This document shows positions 13,494 to 25,963 of a stretch of DNA of 64,000 nt, piece after piece; the first letter of the stretch is position 1; each line of letters opens with the position of its first letter. Made by a program: the position numbers and the translations under genes. The stretch comes from Ceriagrion tenellum (lineage: Eukaryota > Arthropoda > Insecta > Odonata > Coenagrionidae): NCBI GenBank assembly GCA_963169105.1, contig OY720643.1, positions 86,411,696 through 86,475,695 of the forward strand, written 5' to 3'. The notes under the pieces were generated by a model that saw nothing but the letters and a program-made list of their open reading frames with translations, was not told the DNA's origin and did no database searches.

Positions 13494-16400
13494 ACTGCGT
13501 ACCTGGACGCCGCATAAAACCTACGTCAGAAAGAGTATTTATTTGTGTGAGATATTTGTCTTGTACATAAATGTCTAAATACAATTCTGCACAATGGTCA
13601 TCTCAATTTAGTTATTGTCCATATTGTTGGGTGGAGAGCCGTTTGGCGTTGTGTTTTTCTTATTTGTATATATCTACAAGTCCAAATGATGAGCCTAAAT
13701 AATATCCTCCTTATCATGAACTATCACTATCCTTGTGCAAAATCAGCCAGGCTTTGGAATTTTTTGTGTTCCTAACATGTCTTAATGTACTTACATGAGG
13801 GAGTGAAACTAGCTTTTCCCCGTATCGAGTAACTCATCGAAGTGGATGTGACTGTGAAGAATTTACTAAAATATATTAATTCCTATTGATATATCCATGT
13901 CCTCTACTTAACTGTTCCTCGGCATAAAAAGTCTTTACAACATTTTAGCGCGGTAGTGTTTTCTTTTTGAGTATCAATTGATGAAACTTAATTCTTGTCT
14001 CCAAAGTGGTACTTACTTTCCTCCTATAATACGTTTGGCACTCGCCTTAGTTGCATTATCTTGCTGAGGTAGGAAATATACATAATGTGCAAGTATAAGT
14101 AAGCGTAAGCATTGAACTAGGAAGTCGATATGATATGTTAAATGGCAAAAAAGACTTTATTTTTCCCAAGGCTTTATGTGACTAGAGCGAAACGAACTCT
14201 TTGTTACATCTAAAAACAAAAATAATTGTACGTCAAATTGAAGGCATGCACTGTTTACAAAGGTCCAATCTCTCATAACCAATATTGTCTCTGTCGTCTA
14301 CCCACGTATTTTTCTTAGTTCTTGTCGCGACATTTGCTTTTCTCTTATGTCCATAAAATGTCCAATTTCTGAGGCAATTTTTTTGTGCTGTGCACATGGT
14401 ATTTTTCTCCCTCTGACTCTTCGCATTTCCTTGCGTCTCCTCATCTCTCAATTTAGCTTCTCATTTGATATTCATCGTCCTTTCCTTGAATTTCTAAGGA
14501 CTTTTTCCACTACCAGGTGTTTTCTATACTTTCTCTGTCGTGGGTGAATTAATTCATCACGACTGCTTTTTTAAACATGCTATTTCATGCTATTTTACGT
14601 TCAAGCAATGTGGGTTTTCACTTGGGATGATACATGACTTTATATTGGTCGTTGGGTCCAAGATTCAGATTTAAAAAAACATCGCCCTTTACAGTTCTAT
14701 TAGTCGGTTTTGTTTAATGTATATTTCAATATGACACACATTTCACGGTATGATTTCATGTATACCGCATTTAGTTTGATTTCCAGCCGTTAAGTATGAA
14801 AGTACAGAACGTTACAAAACGATTTTTATGGGATGAAATGTGAATGCGATTAATATGAGAAAAATTAGTCGTCACCTTCATTATATTGGGCAATAAATAT
14901 GTGAATAATTTTATTCTTGACAGACGTTCATAAATTGATCATATTATTAAAATAATGAAAATGACAATCCAAAGTGGCAGAAAAAAGTGATAAATCCGTA
15001 GCATACTTTTAAGCTCTTTCTCTGATCCTTCCATTTGCGGTGAACCGACAATTCATAATTTGCAATACACAGTTTCTCTTCCACACACATCGGTGTTCAT
15101 ATTGTCCTAACCCAGCGTAACGCACTAGAGAAGAGCCATGCATCACTCCAGTATATTTTTACCTTTTTCTACACGGCCTTTTCTCACGGAATCCTCTTAG
15201 ACTGCAGAACATCAACCCGAGTTCAGCATGATTAATATCATAGCATGCAAAGTGTCATATCGCATCCGAATAAAGAAACGAACACGAAATTCTGCTGAAA
15301 TTATGAATAAATTAACCACCCATTTCTGTGATGTCTGAATATTTTACGACATCCAAATCATTCTTAATAAACTTTCTTATTCAATCGTCATAAGTATGTA
15401 CATTGAGAAATAAAATGAGCAATTTTTCTCAAAGATGAAATTTTCTTCGACCAGGGTTTCAATGTTTATACATCATTAATCGGTCAGATGTATAAACACT
15501 GAAATCCGGGTCGAAGTAAATATTATCTCTGAGGAAAATCGCTCATTTTATTTCTGCATTATGCAATATTTCCTCCTAATTTTGCAAGAATCTTCGGGTT
15601 TTTACATTAATAAGTTTTTTCATTCCGCGTCATCCTCATCAAACACTTTTTTTTGGATTTAAAAATTCATTTTCAAAGTCGGTGAAAGAAGCAAAAACGT
15701 CCCGATTAAACTCTACGTTCTATTTTAGAGCTGTTTTTTTCATCACAGTAGCATTCCAGTTTCCCTCATCTCGTAGTACTGATCGATAGTAATTTCCTCC
15801 AGACTACAACCTCTCGAATTATGATCATAAGTGCAACTTGTGCTTCGTGTACTTAGCAACATATCTTTCTAAATCTTCTAGTGTTCTTGGTATTTATTTT
15901 CGTGTTAAGTATAAAGGCTGCTTTTACACAGTCCTCTGCCTTTATACTCTCCTAGGTATTAGTCCGAAAACTCTTTTTCTTCAATCATTTACCGTTACCA
16001 TTTCGTTAACGACTGTTTATTATATTTTACTGAGCCTTATATCCATCTTAAGCCATGAGAATGCGGAAATACATCTGCGACACGTTGGTGGAATCAAAAT
16101 TAATTCATATAACCGAGACCAATCCTTCAGAAACATTGCGTGTACATGTGAAGTGGTCAAAATCAAGTTACATTAATGTACATTCTTTTTCAAATTTTTT
16201 TGGTGTATCGGAAGGTTAGCACCATAACTTTTCTTACTAATTTTCTCGCAACCCCTTCTCTATTTAGCCCTCAGGTGTATCTGCCCAAAGGATATATGTC
16301 TCTGCTTTTCCGTTGCCCTGAATTATATTTCACCTGTGTATTTCTTCTGTCTTATGGCTTATCCACGTGTTCGCTTTACAGTTATGTTAACTTCCCGATT

Positions 16401-17984
16401 CATTAATATGTTCCCTTTGAAGTGCTCAACTTTTAGTGCTCATACGCCCTCTTTTCAGTCTGTATCGCCCTATTGTAAGTCTTTATACTTACAATATATA
16501 CGTACTTATCATTCAATTAAGAGCGCAAAGGAGATGTTTCTTTCCAGAAATACTCTCCTAAGTAGATTACGTGGTACTTATTGTTGATTTTATTAGTGCC
16601 ACCTAATTTTTGCATTTTTTTTTACTGGTCGCGAATTTGTTAAAATCATTTACAGAGACAAAATCACTCTAACTCAATGGAAAGCGCAATGCAAATCTCC
16701 AGTATTAGAATTAGATTAGATTTTTAAAAATTGTAATTTATCATTTTATCAATATGGATTTAACGTTTAAACTCTTGTCGATATACTATCGCGTCCCTCT
16801 CAAATCTTTGCACTCTCCCGACCTGCCGCCAGGGTAACTTCGGCGTCAAAATCACCGGGCAACGAACCCTATATAACCTCACAGCCCCTTTGCCTCTCCC
16901 CGCGTCATGACCCCTCTCCGATAATTACCTCCTGCTCCGACCCTTATTAGCACCTACCGCGGTGAAATTAACTCCCCCCTCCGGACGAAACTTCACGTGA
17001 GCTTCACTTTTTGGCTCAGTGAAAGGGAGGCAAAAAAGAAATACAGAAAAAAATTACGGTATCTCTTTTTTTCGGCAAAGAGGAAGCGGTCGGAGTCGAG
17101 GGGAAATGGACGAGCGAGGATTTTTGCCAGTTTTCAACTCGTAACCGGAAGAGGGATTGAAAGCAATAGGTCGATTACAGGTCTTATCAAATTTATTCGT
17201 TGTCAATGTGACAGTAATTCTTACTGCAAGAGAAGATTTTAAAAGATGTTTGACGGGTTATAACTCAGGAAATAAGTTCTTAAGATGTCGCCGCACGATT
17301 TCATTGCTGTGGGCTACTCTAGAGCTTCAAGGCGGTGGGCCGCCTGGAATGCGGTTAAATTTTTAAACGGCTCACATTTAGGAAAGTAACTGTTACAAAG
17401 GCGTACGACTTACAGCATAGAATTCGTTGTGATGCAAATGCCCACAACATTGATTGCGGGTCGCTTTGGAGATACACCGCCACCCTCAATACGATAAAAC
17501 GCTTTAGCCGCCACCTTTCGTGGCAGTTAAGCCCGCGTTTGTATTTTACTCTCAAATAAAGGTTCGCTTTATTTTCATTGTTCATTACTTCTTCACTTTT
17601 GAATAACCTGATTGCAAGTTGCGTAATTGAAACAGTTGCCAAATTTTCCTAATTTTTTCCTTCGTCATAATTCAGCAAGCATTTTTGACCCATATCACAA
17701 ACATTCTTTTCTTAATAGCTTTTATGCCACATTTTCATGTAAACACCAGAACGAAAATTCAGTCATCCGGTGTCCATTTCTTCAAACTTCTAACCCCGCG
17801 TAACAACAGCTTGTTGTTAAATAACAGCTTGCACAACACAACAACGGGCTTTCAGTTTAAACAACAACAGTTTAGAACGGATGTAAATAATAACCGCCTA
17901 ACATTTGACCAGATCAATACTTCATTTGCATTCACAATGCAAAATCTGTAGCTTTGAAATACTAAAGAACAGGCTAAACCCATA
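13494..17984. other. No gene recognised
   Basis: Contains the long hairpin at 15406-15555 and a GC-richer patch at 16800-17130. The 112- and 76-codon + strand frames at 15838-16406 are hydrophobic AT-rich translations with no recognisable motif. Confidence 0.55.
15406..15555. repeat. Long hairpin with 69-bp arms
   Basis: Arm 15406-15474 pairs with 15487-15555 around the 12-nt loop attaatcggtca. The outer ends are perfect (agaaataaaatgagc / gctcattttatttct), as is gatgtataaaca near the loop; the middle has scattered mismatches and bulges. Confidence 0.88.
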
Positions 17985-18085
17985 TCCTAAACCTCGAGAG
18001 TCAAAAGCAATCGGGCGGGGATCGAACCCTCGATGCGCATGCTCCAGCGCAAGCTCACTAATCACTCCGCCACCCACGCTCTGGC
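17985..18085 (-). repeat. tRNA-derived SINE-like copy
   Basis: On the - strand an A box-like segment (GTGGCGGAGTGATTAG, about 18070-18055) precedes a B box GGGTTCGATCC (18029-18019). The spacing suits an RNA polymerase III promoter. The flanks do not form an acceptor stem, so this is not a tRNA gene. Confidence 0.55.
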
Positions 18086-18369
18086 CATCTCACTCTTGCT
18101 CGACTTCTGATTCTCAATGCATACATCAGGTGTTGCTAGATCTCGGTAACCTTCAACTTTATATTTGAAATTCCAAAATCGTCCGCTCTACGGCTCAAAA
18201 ATAACACATCTACCAAAATAAACTACTATAAACATTCACTCATTCGCTACGTCTCAAGTCTGCGCACAGCCAACGCCCAGTTACTATTATGTGGATTGTT
18301 AAACGACGCATAGGTATCTAGGAAGCTTATTACAGTAAATGCATGAAGTTCCTCTTATAAGACAAAATG

Positions 18370-18540
18370 CTGGACTTTTGACCCCACGTCCGGTTACGAG
18401 GTGGTCGTTTACCAGGCTGTGCATTTACGGCATAGAAAGTTACGATAAGACTGGTCACGAGATGTCGTTGTTACGGAGTGTCCGTTTACTATATGTCGGT
18501 TACGGATTGTCGTGTACAAAGCGCCAGGTTATCATCTGAA
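18370..18540. repeat. Degenerate 15-16 bp minisatellite
   Basis: About ten units of the form gttacgaggtggtc / gtttaccaggctgtgc / gttacggattgtc recur through the interval. Unit lengths vary between 13 and 17 bp and divergence is high. Confidence 0.55.
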
Positions 18541-20348
18541 GTGTATTTAAGATAGGAAGATTGTTTTTTTACGATTCAAGGACACTTGGGCACGAGCTAC
18601 ATCGGCTCCGGCCTATTTGGCGCGAGCTCGCTTCAGCGCCGGACCACCTCGGCAAATAGGGATAGAAGGCGCAAGCTGCGCCATTTAAAATATGTTCATT
18701 CGCATTTGTGATGATTTCTTACTTTCAATTTTTCCGGCTATTATTATTATTTTGAGCGTATTTGAGTGGATTCAATGAGATCATTTCACGGATTTTTAAA
18801 CGCTAGCTTGTTAAATTTCCATAAATTATATTTTCAGAAATAAGTCATGAAGAAGGAAAGATATTAATCTTGGTACCTGAGTATGTACCAAAATTCTCAT
18901 GGGTAAAATGTTCACAAATGGACCTTTTACCCATGACATATTCTTCACTTAACTACCCAAAACTGCCAAGTACTTCAGCGTATTATTCCTTTGGTCCATT
19001 TATGAATGGAAAAGTTTAAAAAGAGGGAATCATCATGGTAGGAGGTAAGATCTTATAATTGAGGCAAATGCTAAACGCTGTAACGTAGGTAAAGCATTCA
19101 GCAATACGGGCTGACGTACCTATTTTGTAATTTTATGATCTTTCTATCGATAAACTATTATAAATCAGAGTGCACTTATTTCTTAAATATGCATACTCTT
19201 AACATATATTAATTTCTTACTTTTATAAAAATGAACCTCATTCCAAGTTAAATATATGATAACATTGAGTTAATTTAATAGCAATAAGTACCCAATATAT
19301 GTTTCCCGAGTTATTGTTAATTCGGTTGTCAGACTAAAGTTTGATGGCGTAATGCCATCTCCATCTACCTCAATGGTCGGGGGCTTTGACGTGTCTTCCA
19401 CAGAATTTTCATGGCTTCAAATCCTTACTGAATAAGACCCCATGTCTGCGCCAAAATGGCCCGCTTCAAAGTCGACGCGCAGAAGAATCCTATTCCCTCT
19501 CTTTGGGGAGTGTTTTAAAGGGAAGTGTGTCGATATATAAACCCCCCGAAGGAGATCCCTGGAGAGGGTATATTTTTTTTACCGAAGTTTTTCTCCCCCG
19601 TATCTCTCCCCGGATGAAGAACTGTGACATTCCACCCTATTGCCTTCGATATTTTCCCAATTTTTTTCCTACCCGACCTTTTTTATGCTCTTTTACTCAC
19701 CGGGGAGAGGAGTGACCAACGCGGTGGAATGGCCGGTAGATCCGGGGAATGTCTCTGCGCCTACCCCGATACATTTGACCGGCCCCTCTTTATATTCTCT
19801 CGGACATTATTTCATCGATTGATCCATCCGGAAGCTTCTCCGCATCCCAGCCGACTATTCCGTCCTAACCAACTCACTCACTCTATCGCCTGCCACTGAA
19901 ACCACGGGCACCCACAACACACCAACCCACCCTCCCATCTTGGGATTTTTCGATTTCGCGATGCATTGGCTCAGACGCGCGATGTGCTGGAAATATATCG
20001 AACTGCGATACCGATACTCTGGCCTATTCGACCAATCGCAAATTGCAACATAGAAGGATGTTATGCGGCAAGCATTTGCGTACATTTGAGGGTAACCCAT
20101 AGCGGTGAATGATTCAATAAATTCTATATTCACTAACTTTTAGCGTTTGGCCACGAACAATGCCGACAACCTAGGCAGTTAGAGAAGATACGTGGAATTA
20201 AAAAAATCGTACTGTTACTAAACATTACTAATTATGGCATCACAAGACTCAAACTCGCTTAAATGCTTGGCAATAAATTTTAAGTATTTTTTACTAAACT
20301 TACCGATGTCCTGTATAGAAGATGCAAGATACAATACCACACAAGTAA
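18541..20348. other. No gene recognised
   Basis: CpG-rich patch at 18580-18690 and another at 19400-20000. The 109- and 91-codon frames in the second patch overlap in different phases and show no domain. Confidence 0.5.
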
Positions 20349-20398
20349 AACTGACACGACCCGGGTTTTGACAAATAATCATCATCATCAGGTCAATT
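20349..20398 (-). ncRNA. Decayed hammerhead motif, Penelope type
   Basis: On the - strand, box 1 CUGAUGA is at 20391-20385, followed by an extra U, a weak helix II (GAU/GUC) and box 2 reading AAAA instead of GAAA (20369-20366). Helix III CCCGGG with U then C gives a GUC site at 20358. Stem I pairs UUGAC with GUCAG if two bases (GU) are bulged. The box 2 change is G to A at what would have been a CpG (TCG to TCA), so mutational decay is the simple explanation. It should be inactive as it stands. Confidence 0.5.
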
Positions 20399-20869
20399 TC
20401 ATTAAGTTATTCATGTGGTATTGTAAAATTTTTGTGAATGCAAAATTCGTTAAACGAGGAATGCCACCAAGTGACAAAAGAAAGAGCTTTATCCAGATGA
20501 GCGATTCGATTTGATATGCAATACTGTGAGATAAAAGACGCGGGGCGCTCAAAAGTGAGGTAAGCGAGACAATTGCTGATCAATTTGATGGTATACAACA
20601 TGTGAGTGAATGCGATGGAATCCGATAAATAAACTTTCAATAGGTGAATAGTGATACTATCCGATATGTGTGATACAAAACAAAATCAGATTCGATGGTA
20701 TTTATATGCATAACCCTAGAGTGGTGACGCCTGGTCTCTCAGATCGACAATATAATCTTTCTGGTGACGCAGGCGAAGTATGAAATATTACAGTTCATGC
20801 TCTTTAGTTGCCTCCTATGTTTTACTGATACTATGTTATAAAAACCAAAAAATCACTTTGTGTAAGAAT

Positions 20870-20911
20870 AATGCTACTTTCGGTTCCATAATGATACTTT
20901 CGGTTCCATAG
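20870..20911. repeat. Two-unit direct repeat
   Basis: atgctactttcggttccata is followed at once by atgatactttcggttccata. Confidence 0.85.
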
Positions 20912-21609
20912 GCAGTGCATCACCATTCTTGCCTTCAAATAGTTCCTATTTTTTTAAGCGTGATGCTTTAAGCGTGAAATATAATGCGTTAAAAATGTGG
21001 ATGAGTGATTTCTGGCATAATATGCAAATGAATTCTTTTTTATGTACCAATTCCTAATAGCGGCTATGTTTCTCATGTGAAGACAATCAGTGCTCTAGTC
21101 TACCAATTTAACCGTAGAACATAGATAGAATACAAGCTGAAGTATCTTCTCTTTTTGCTGGGAAAATTGTGAATAAATATTTTTGGATTCACTCTTAAAT
21201 GCTGCTATTACGAGACCATCTAGAAAAAACTGATATCATCTTTTCAAAAACTCCAAAGTCATAATCGGTCCAAGAGACCGACATCGCTACGCATGCCCCG
21301 ATAATTCACGTCACTACAATTGCATTAACGGTACGATGTTTTTTTATTTAGAAGCAAAGCAATAGATGGTGATGGTATATCATTTATTCAATACAATGCG
21401 ATACTATTTATTTTCCGAAAATACCATATAAAATAAAGAATTTGAGACATGTAAATCGGTCATATTTAACATTTTTCTTTACAAATTTCATAAGTCACTT
21501 ATATCTCCTGGTTTCATCTATGTTTCCCCGTCATAGTACCGAGACAATATTATTTATTCACTTCAGCTCCAGTCCTTTATCATCGGAGCAAATAACTCTC
21601 GACAGATGA

Positions 21610-21740
21610 TGGATACATTCAACCCAGTCGAAATGATCGAGAAATCAACATGGGTGGGATTCGAACTCAGGAGTTTAGAAATAGCCAGGGATTGTCCTCC
21701 CCACCATTTGAGCAGGCAAAATAAATATACACGTTTCATA
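21610..21740 (-). repeat. tRNA-derived SINE-like copy
   Basis: The - strand holds a B box GAGTTCGAATCCCACCCATG near 21670-21650, followed by a tail containing CGACTGGGTTGAATG. The A box is poor. The layout resembles the copies at 42.0 and 43.7 kb. Confidence 0.45.
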
Positions 21741-23999
21741 GTGACGCGTCGGGCTTGTCTTCTGTTCAAAATTTATATCGATTGGCAGCGAGAAAGTTTG
21801 GGTATCGCATGGTCCTACGGCACCCCAATGCCGCGACACTGCTTAATCTGCGCAGGCACGTATCCTCTCAGTGCTATCGCCATCGGAGACCATGAATAAT
21901 CTATCTTTCCCCGGACCTCGGGCCACATTTTTTTCGTCCTCCAACGCCCACCATTCCATGGGGAGACCCTCTCACTCTATGCCAGCGGAATGGTCGAGAC
22001 GTACGAGAACTTTATCGCTGGATAGAGGACGGGACAAAAGCTAGGAGATATGCAGTTGTAATTTTAGCAAATGCTACTCTCTGATAAATGTAGGTGTTGG
22101 AAAGATGGATTCGTCCCTTGCGATACGGCGTTAAGGCGACGCCTTAAAACTTTTCTCTTGGTGTTTTTTGTTTCAATTTCATATCTCGCACACATCTGTC
22201 CCAAAACATATTTTTACTTTTGCATCCAATGCCTACTAATGCTGTTTAAGTAGCTACCGCCCTGACAATATCAGCCAAAAGGAATATAAAGCTGCTGTTA
22301 TCATTCCTTTTATCTAAAATTTTTAAAGTTTCTGATGACATGCGTCTGTTATGAAACAATGGGTTTAATAATTATAATTTCAGATGGATTTTTATCAGAA
22401 TACCGTTTTAAAAAATATCAATTATTTAACAGAGATTCTTTAGAGAATCTCTTTCATAAGAGAATTAGGAAACAAACTATGTTAATTCCACAAATATATT
22501 TGTATTAAATATGTGATGTATTCTCTGAAGCAATAATTATCATATTGTGTTAAATTACTGCAGTTTGATTTCAATCATGGCAATAGTTTGCTTATCACTA
22601 AATAATTTAGATAGTGATGTGTTTCAAATTTATTCTTATCCAATATCTTTAGAGTTTTCGCTTCATTTGAAGCAGTTTACCACGAAAATGACATTAATAT
22701 TAGGTTGAAGAACTATTTCTTCCATATTTCACCATTTTTTGCTATTAGTATCATAGAATTTGGAGCACTGATGGATATTAAAATAGGTTGTATATTATCT
22801 ATCTACAAGGAATTTGCAATGCCGTTTTTTGCTTTCTTTTTCATGTCATTTGAAGGTCTCAATTTTCATAAGTTAGCAGAATATGAAATCACTGTCATCA
22901 AAGTCTCTTCACGATGGAACCATTTTATTGGTCAATTAAACGGCAGACTCTTAATTATTCCTCCATTTAGTGAAATCACTTCTCAATCCATATGTATGTA
23001 AGCCAATATTGAGCAAGAGAGATGATGCAAATGATTGAGAAAACGGCTGAACCAATTCAGGTGACTGGTGTGTCATTGTCATATTAGCATGGCATATATC
23101 TGGAAACAAAAACTTATCTTCACTTTCGACCAAAACAAAGTGTGTTGCTGACTATAAACGCTACTAAACTAAAAACACTTTATCTTATTTAAAATTTTCA
23201 TAGCAACCACGTAGCTATAGTCAACAACGTAAGGGCCTTTAGCAGAGATGTTTAAATATTTGTTAGCTTTGTCAATTGGTGCTTCGGAGAATAAATCTGG
23301 AATATAAAACTGTATTATGAAACCAATATCTGTGCCGTTTTAGAAATAGTGACACAATTATACCTAAAAAACCAACCAAAATGAATATCATCATAAAATG
23401 AATAAAAACAAAAAGGTGAGATCATATTAGCAACAACAGTATGACTGAAGATTGCAAAAAATAAGAATGAAAACTAAAGCATAGTGAAGACTTGGAGGGA
23501 TCAGTTCAAAAAAATGAAATGCTGGACCACCCAGGAAGTGATGGAAAGTATATACGTTAGGATTGTGAATTTGTTTAGGACACGCTCAATATCTAGAAGA
23601 AGAAACTGGTCAAATCAGTATCTCAACCTAGTTTGAATATTATACTAAGCATTGGAATAAGTCGTAATATTAAATCTCTTATGGTAACAGAAAATTAATT
23701 GATCTTTGTAGATAAATTCCCTTGGCATCATTAATTATTTTAATGAAATATTTTTATATAAGTCATAAAAGGATCTAAATCAAATCCTCTGATCTTTTTT
23801 CTTGGATGCTGATTACACCAGTTTGATAAAATGAATCTCACTATCCTTTTCTGGAGATCAAAAAGACAATTAGTTTCTTAATGAATAGTGAATAGGTTCC
23901 TAAACTCAGATGACTAACTTATGTTTTATTAATATTTACTAACAGTTAGTACTGTTGTGATCTCTGCTGTATTACTAAAAACGAAGACATTTCTATTTT

Positions 24000-24220
24000 G
24001 GTAGCAATACAAGTATTTTTTTCCTCTTATTCTCATCATCATTTGTTGTTGCTATATTATCCCTTCCTATCCGATGCTACTTCTCATTTTTCCTGATAGT
24101 TTTTCTCGAATGTATTTCCTTCTCTTTGTGAGCCATGTATTCATTCCTTGGCCTTCCTATTGGGACTTTTCCCTCTATTTTCCCTACCATCATATTCTTC
24201 ACAAACCATCTATGCCTCAG
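24000..24220 (-). pseudogene. LINE 3'-end relic
   Basis: On the - strand it reads LRHRWFVKNMMVGKIEGKVP then IGRPRNEY, matching the R-x-N-G-F-V-K-N-I-I-E-G-K-I segment of the relics at 46.6, 47.2 and 62.3 kb. This is the extreme C-terminus of a LINE polyprotein, truncated and degraded. The + strand open frame here is only its shadow. Confidence 0.65.
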
Positions 24221-25940
24221 AGTTGTAAAATATTAACAATGCAACCCGACAGCCCCACGTTGTGGGTCAGAAATGGAAACAATCTCTATTATCGTTAACT
24301 CAAAATGCCCACGTGGTGAGTATCAAAAATGGAAAATAAATGTGAGATAAATTAACCACGGTCTCCTACCTTTTTCAATTGCCCCAGCCTTCTCTGCGGT
24401 AGATAACATGAGAAACACAAAACAACATGCGATACGTGATAACTAGCAATTTAATGGATCAGACAAAATCATATCATTGAATCAAGACACACAAAAACAA
24501 AGTATATAATATCTTTACCTTTAACTTAAGGTCATGACCCAGACAATTGTAATATTCTGCACCTCATACAGTTACTTCAAATGATTTACTTATCTTTAAA
24601 CATTTTATGATAATCAACTTCTTTGAATTAAGCCATATATCTTCTTTAAACATTCATTACTCCAATGTAAATACAACAAAACTAGCATCAACCTCTAAAC
24701 CGGGTTGTTCCCAACTGGGTTGTATGGCTTACTTAAAATACAGAACTAAAGTCCATATTTACGCTCTTGTTGACAATACAGGTTGATACGTGGCTGGTGA
24801 CACTCTAGCTTTACAGCCTCCGGAACCCGTAGTCCTGGCGTAATGTGAACACAGCATCTGCACGAATGGTAGTCCTGTATCAGGGTCTCTCTCTCTCTGG
24901 CCCCAGTATCGCGGCTGAATGTCCGCATCCTCCGGAATATGGCACAGAACCCCCACCACACGTCCGTTCCCTTCAAGAACTCTCCTGTCAATTCTCGCTA
25001 GTGCTTTTCTATTCATCCCCTTCCCCAATTCTTCATTGTCGGCTTAGGCTCTGCCCTCCGTTTCCCTATTGTTTCACCGCGAAAAGTTAAACATGGTGGG
25101 TGTTTAATTGTTATTTCTCCCACGCGGTGGGAAAAGAATATGAAGGCCCGCGTTGTGTTACAGGGTGTCCCCAATTCATATGGCTCTTCTCTTCTCTATA
25201 GTGTTCTGCTAAGTTCTTTTCTCGTCTGCTCTTCTTACTACCTCTTCAATTCATATTTATTCGTCCGCTTGAATTTCAGCTTCTTCCCCCAACATCAGGC
25301 TTCGAAATCTTCTAGTATTTTTTCAAACTATATGGCCTGTTTTTATTATTGCTTTCCGGATACTTTAGTGAAATATGCAACCAGTAATATGCTTCTTTTT
25401 TCGTAGTGGCCGACGATAGTGGTAAAGTACTCGATATCGCCGGGGTCCTCGGTGGAAAATATTTTAGTTCGTTTCCATCGAATGAGTTCCGACGGTGAAC
25501 AAAAGTTTAGTCCCATCTCCAGAAGGCCTTTAACTTTCCGGCCTCCTTTTTTTGCCCTCCAACCCCCTCCCACTAAGAGTTTGAACAATGTTAAAATCGA
25601 TTATTCTCGGTGAACACCCTTTACTGGAGTTGATCCTTGCAGATCTCGTACTGGGCATAAAAAAATCCTGCTTCGAACGTTCCGGATAGATCTCCCTTCG
25701 CGTTTACCGAAAGGAATCCTTATCAATGCCATGACCGTTCAGAGTACGAATAAAAAGGAATCGTTCGTTGGAATCAAGCCTGCGGAAGTTCTATTCGTTG
25801 GAAAAATTCGGCTCACGCTCCGCATGCCGGGCGGAGTAGCTTCAGGAGGCCTCGCCGTGATTAAGGCTCTGTTCATCAGTCCGGAATTTCGAGTCAGATG
25901 GCGCTGACCTTACCTCTAAACAATCCGGAGGACCTAAGGG

Positions 25941-25963
25941 TATATATATATATATATATATAT
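25941..25963. repeat. (TA)n microsatellite
   Basis: About eleven TA units in a row. Confidence 0.95.

Larger units (their letters stand above)
20399..23999. other. No gene recognised
   Basis: Contains the 20-bp direct repeat at 20870 and the SINE-like copy at 21610. The rest is AT-rich and featureless. Confidence 0.5.

Noticed and set aside
18001..18085. tRNA gene suggested by GGGTTCGATCC and an A box
   Set aside because: The ends cannot pair as an acceptor stem and the T stem has a mismatch, so it fits a tRNA-derived SINE better.
22330..22380. CUGAUGA followed 14 nt later by GAAA on the + strand
   Set aside because: Helix II would need the G of box 2 and stem I does not pair.
22951..23133. 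Protein-like - strand frame with pyrimidine-rich acceptor
   Set aside because: The DNA phrase around aattggttcagccgtttt is typical of old transposon non-coding sequence; no donor or domain supports an exon.
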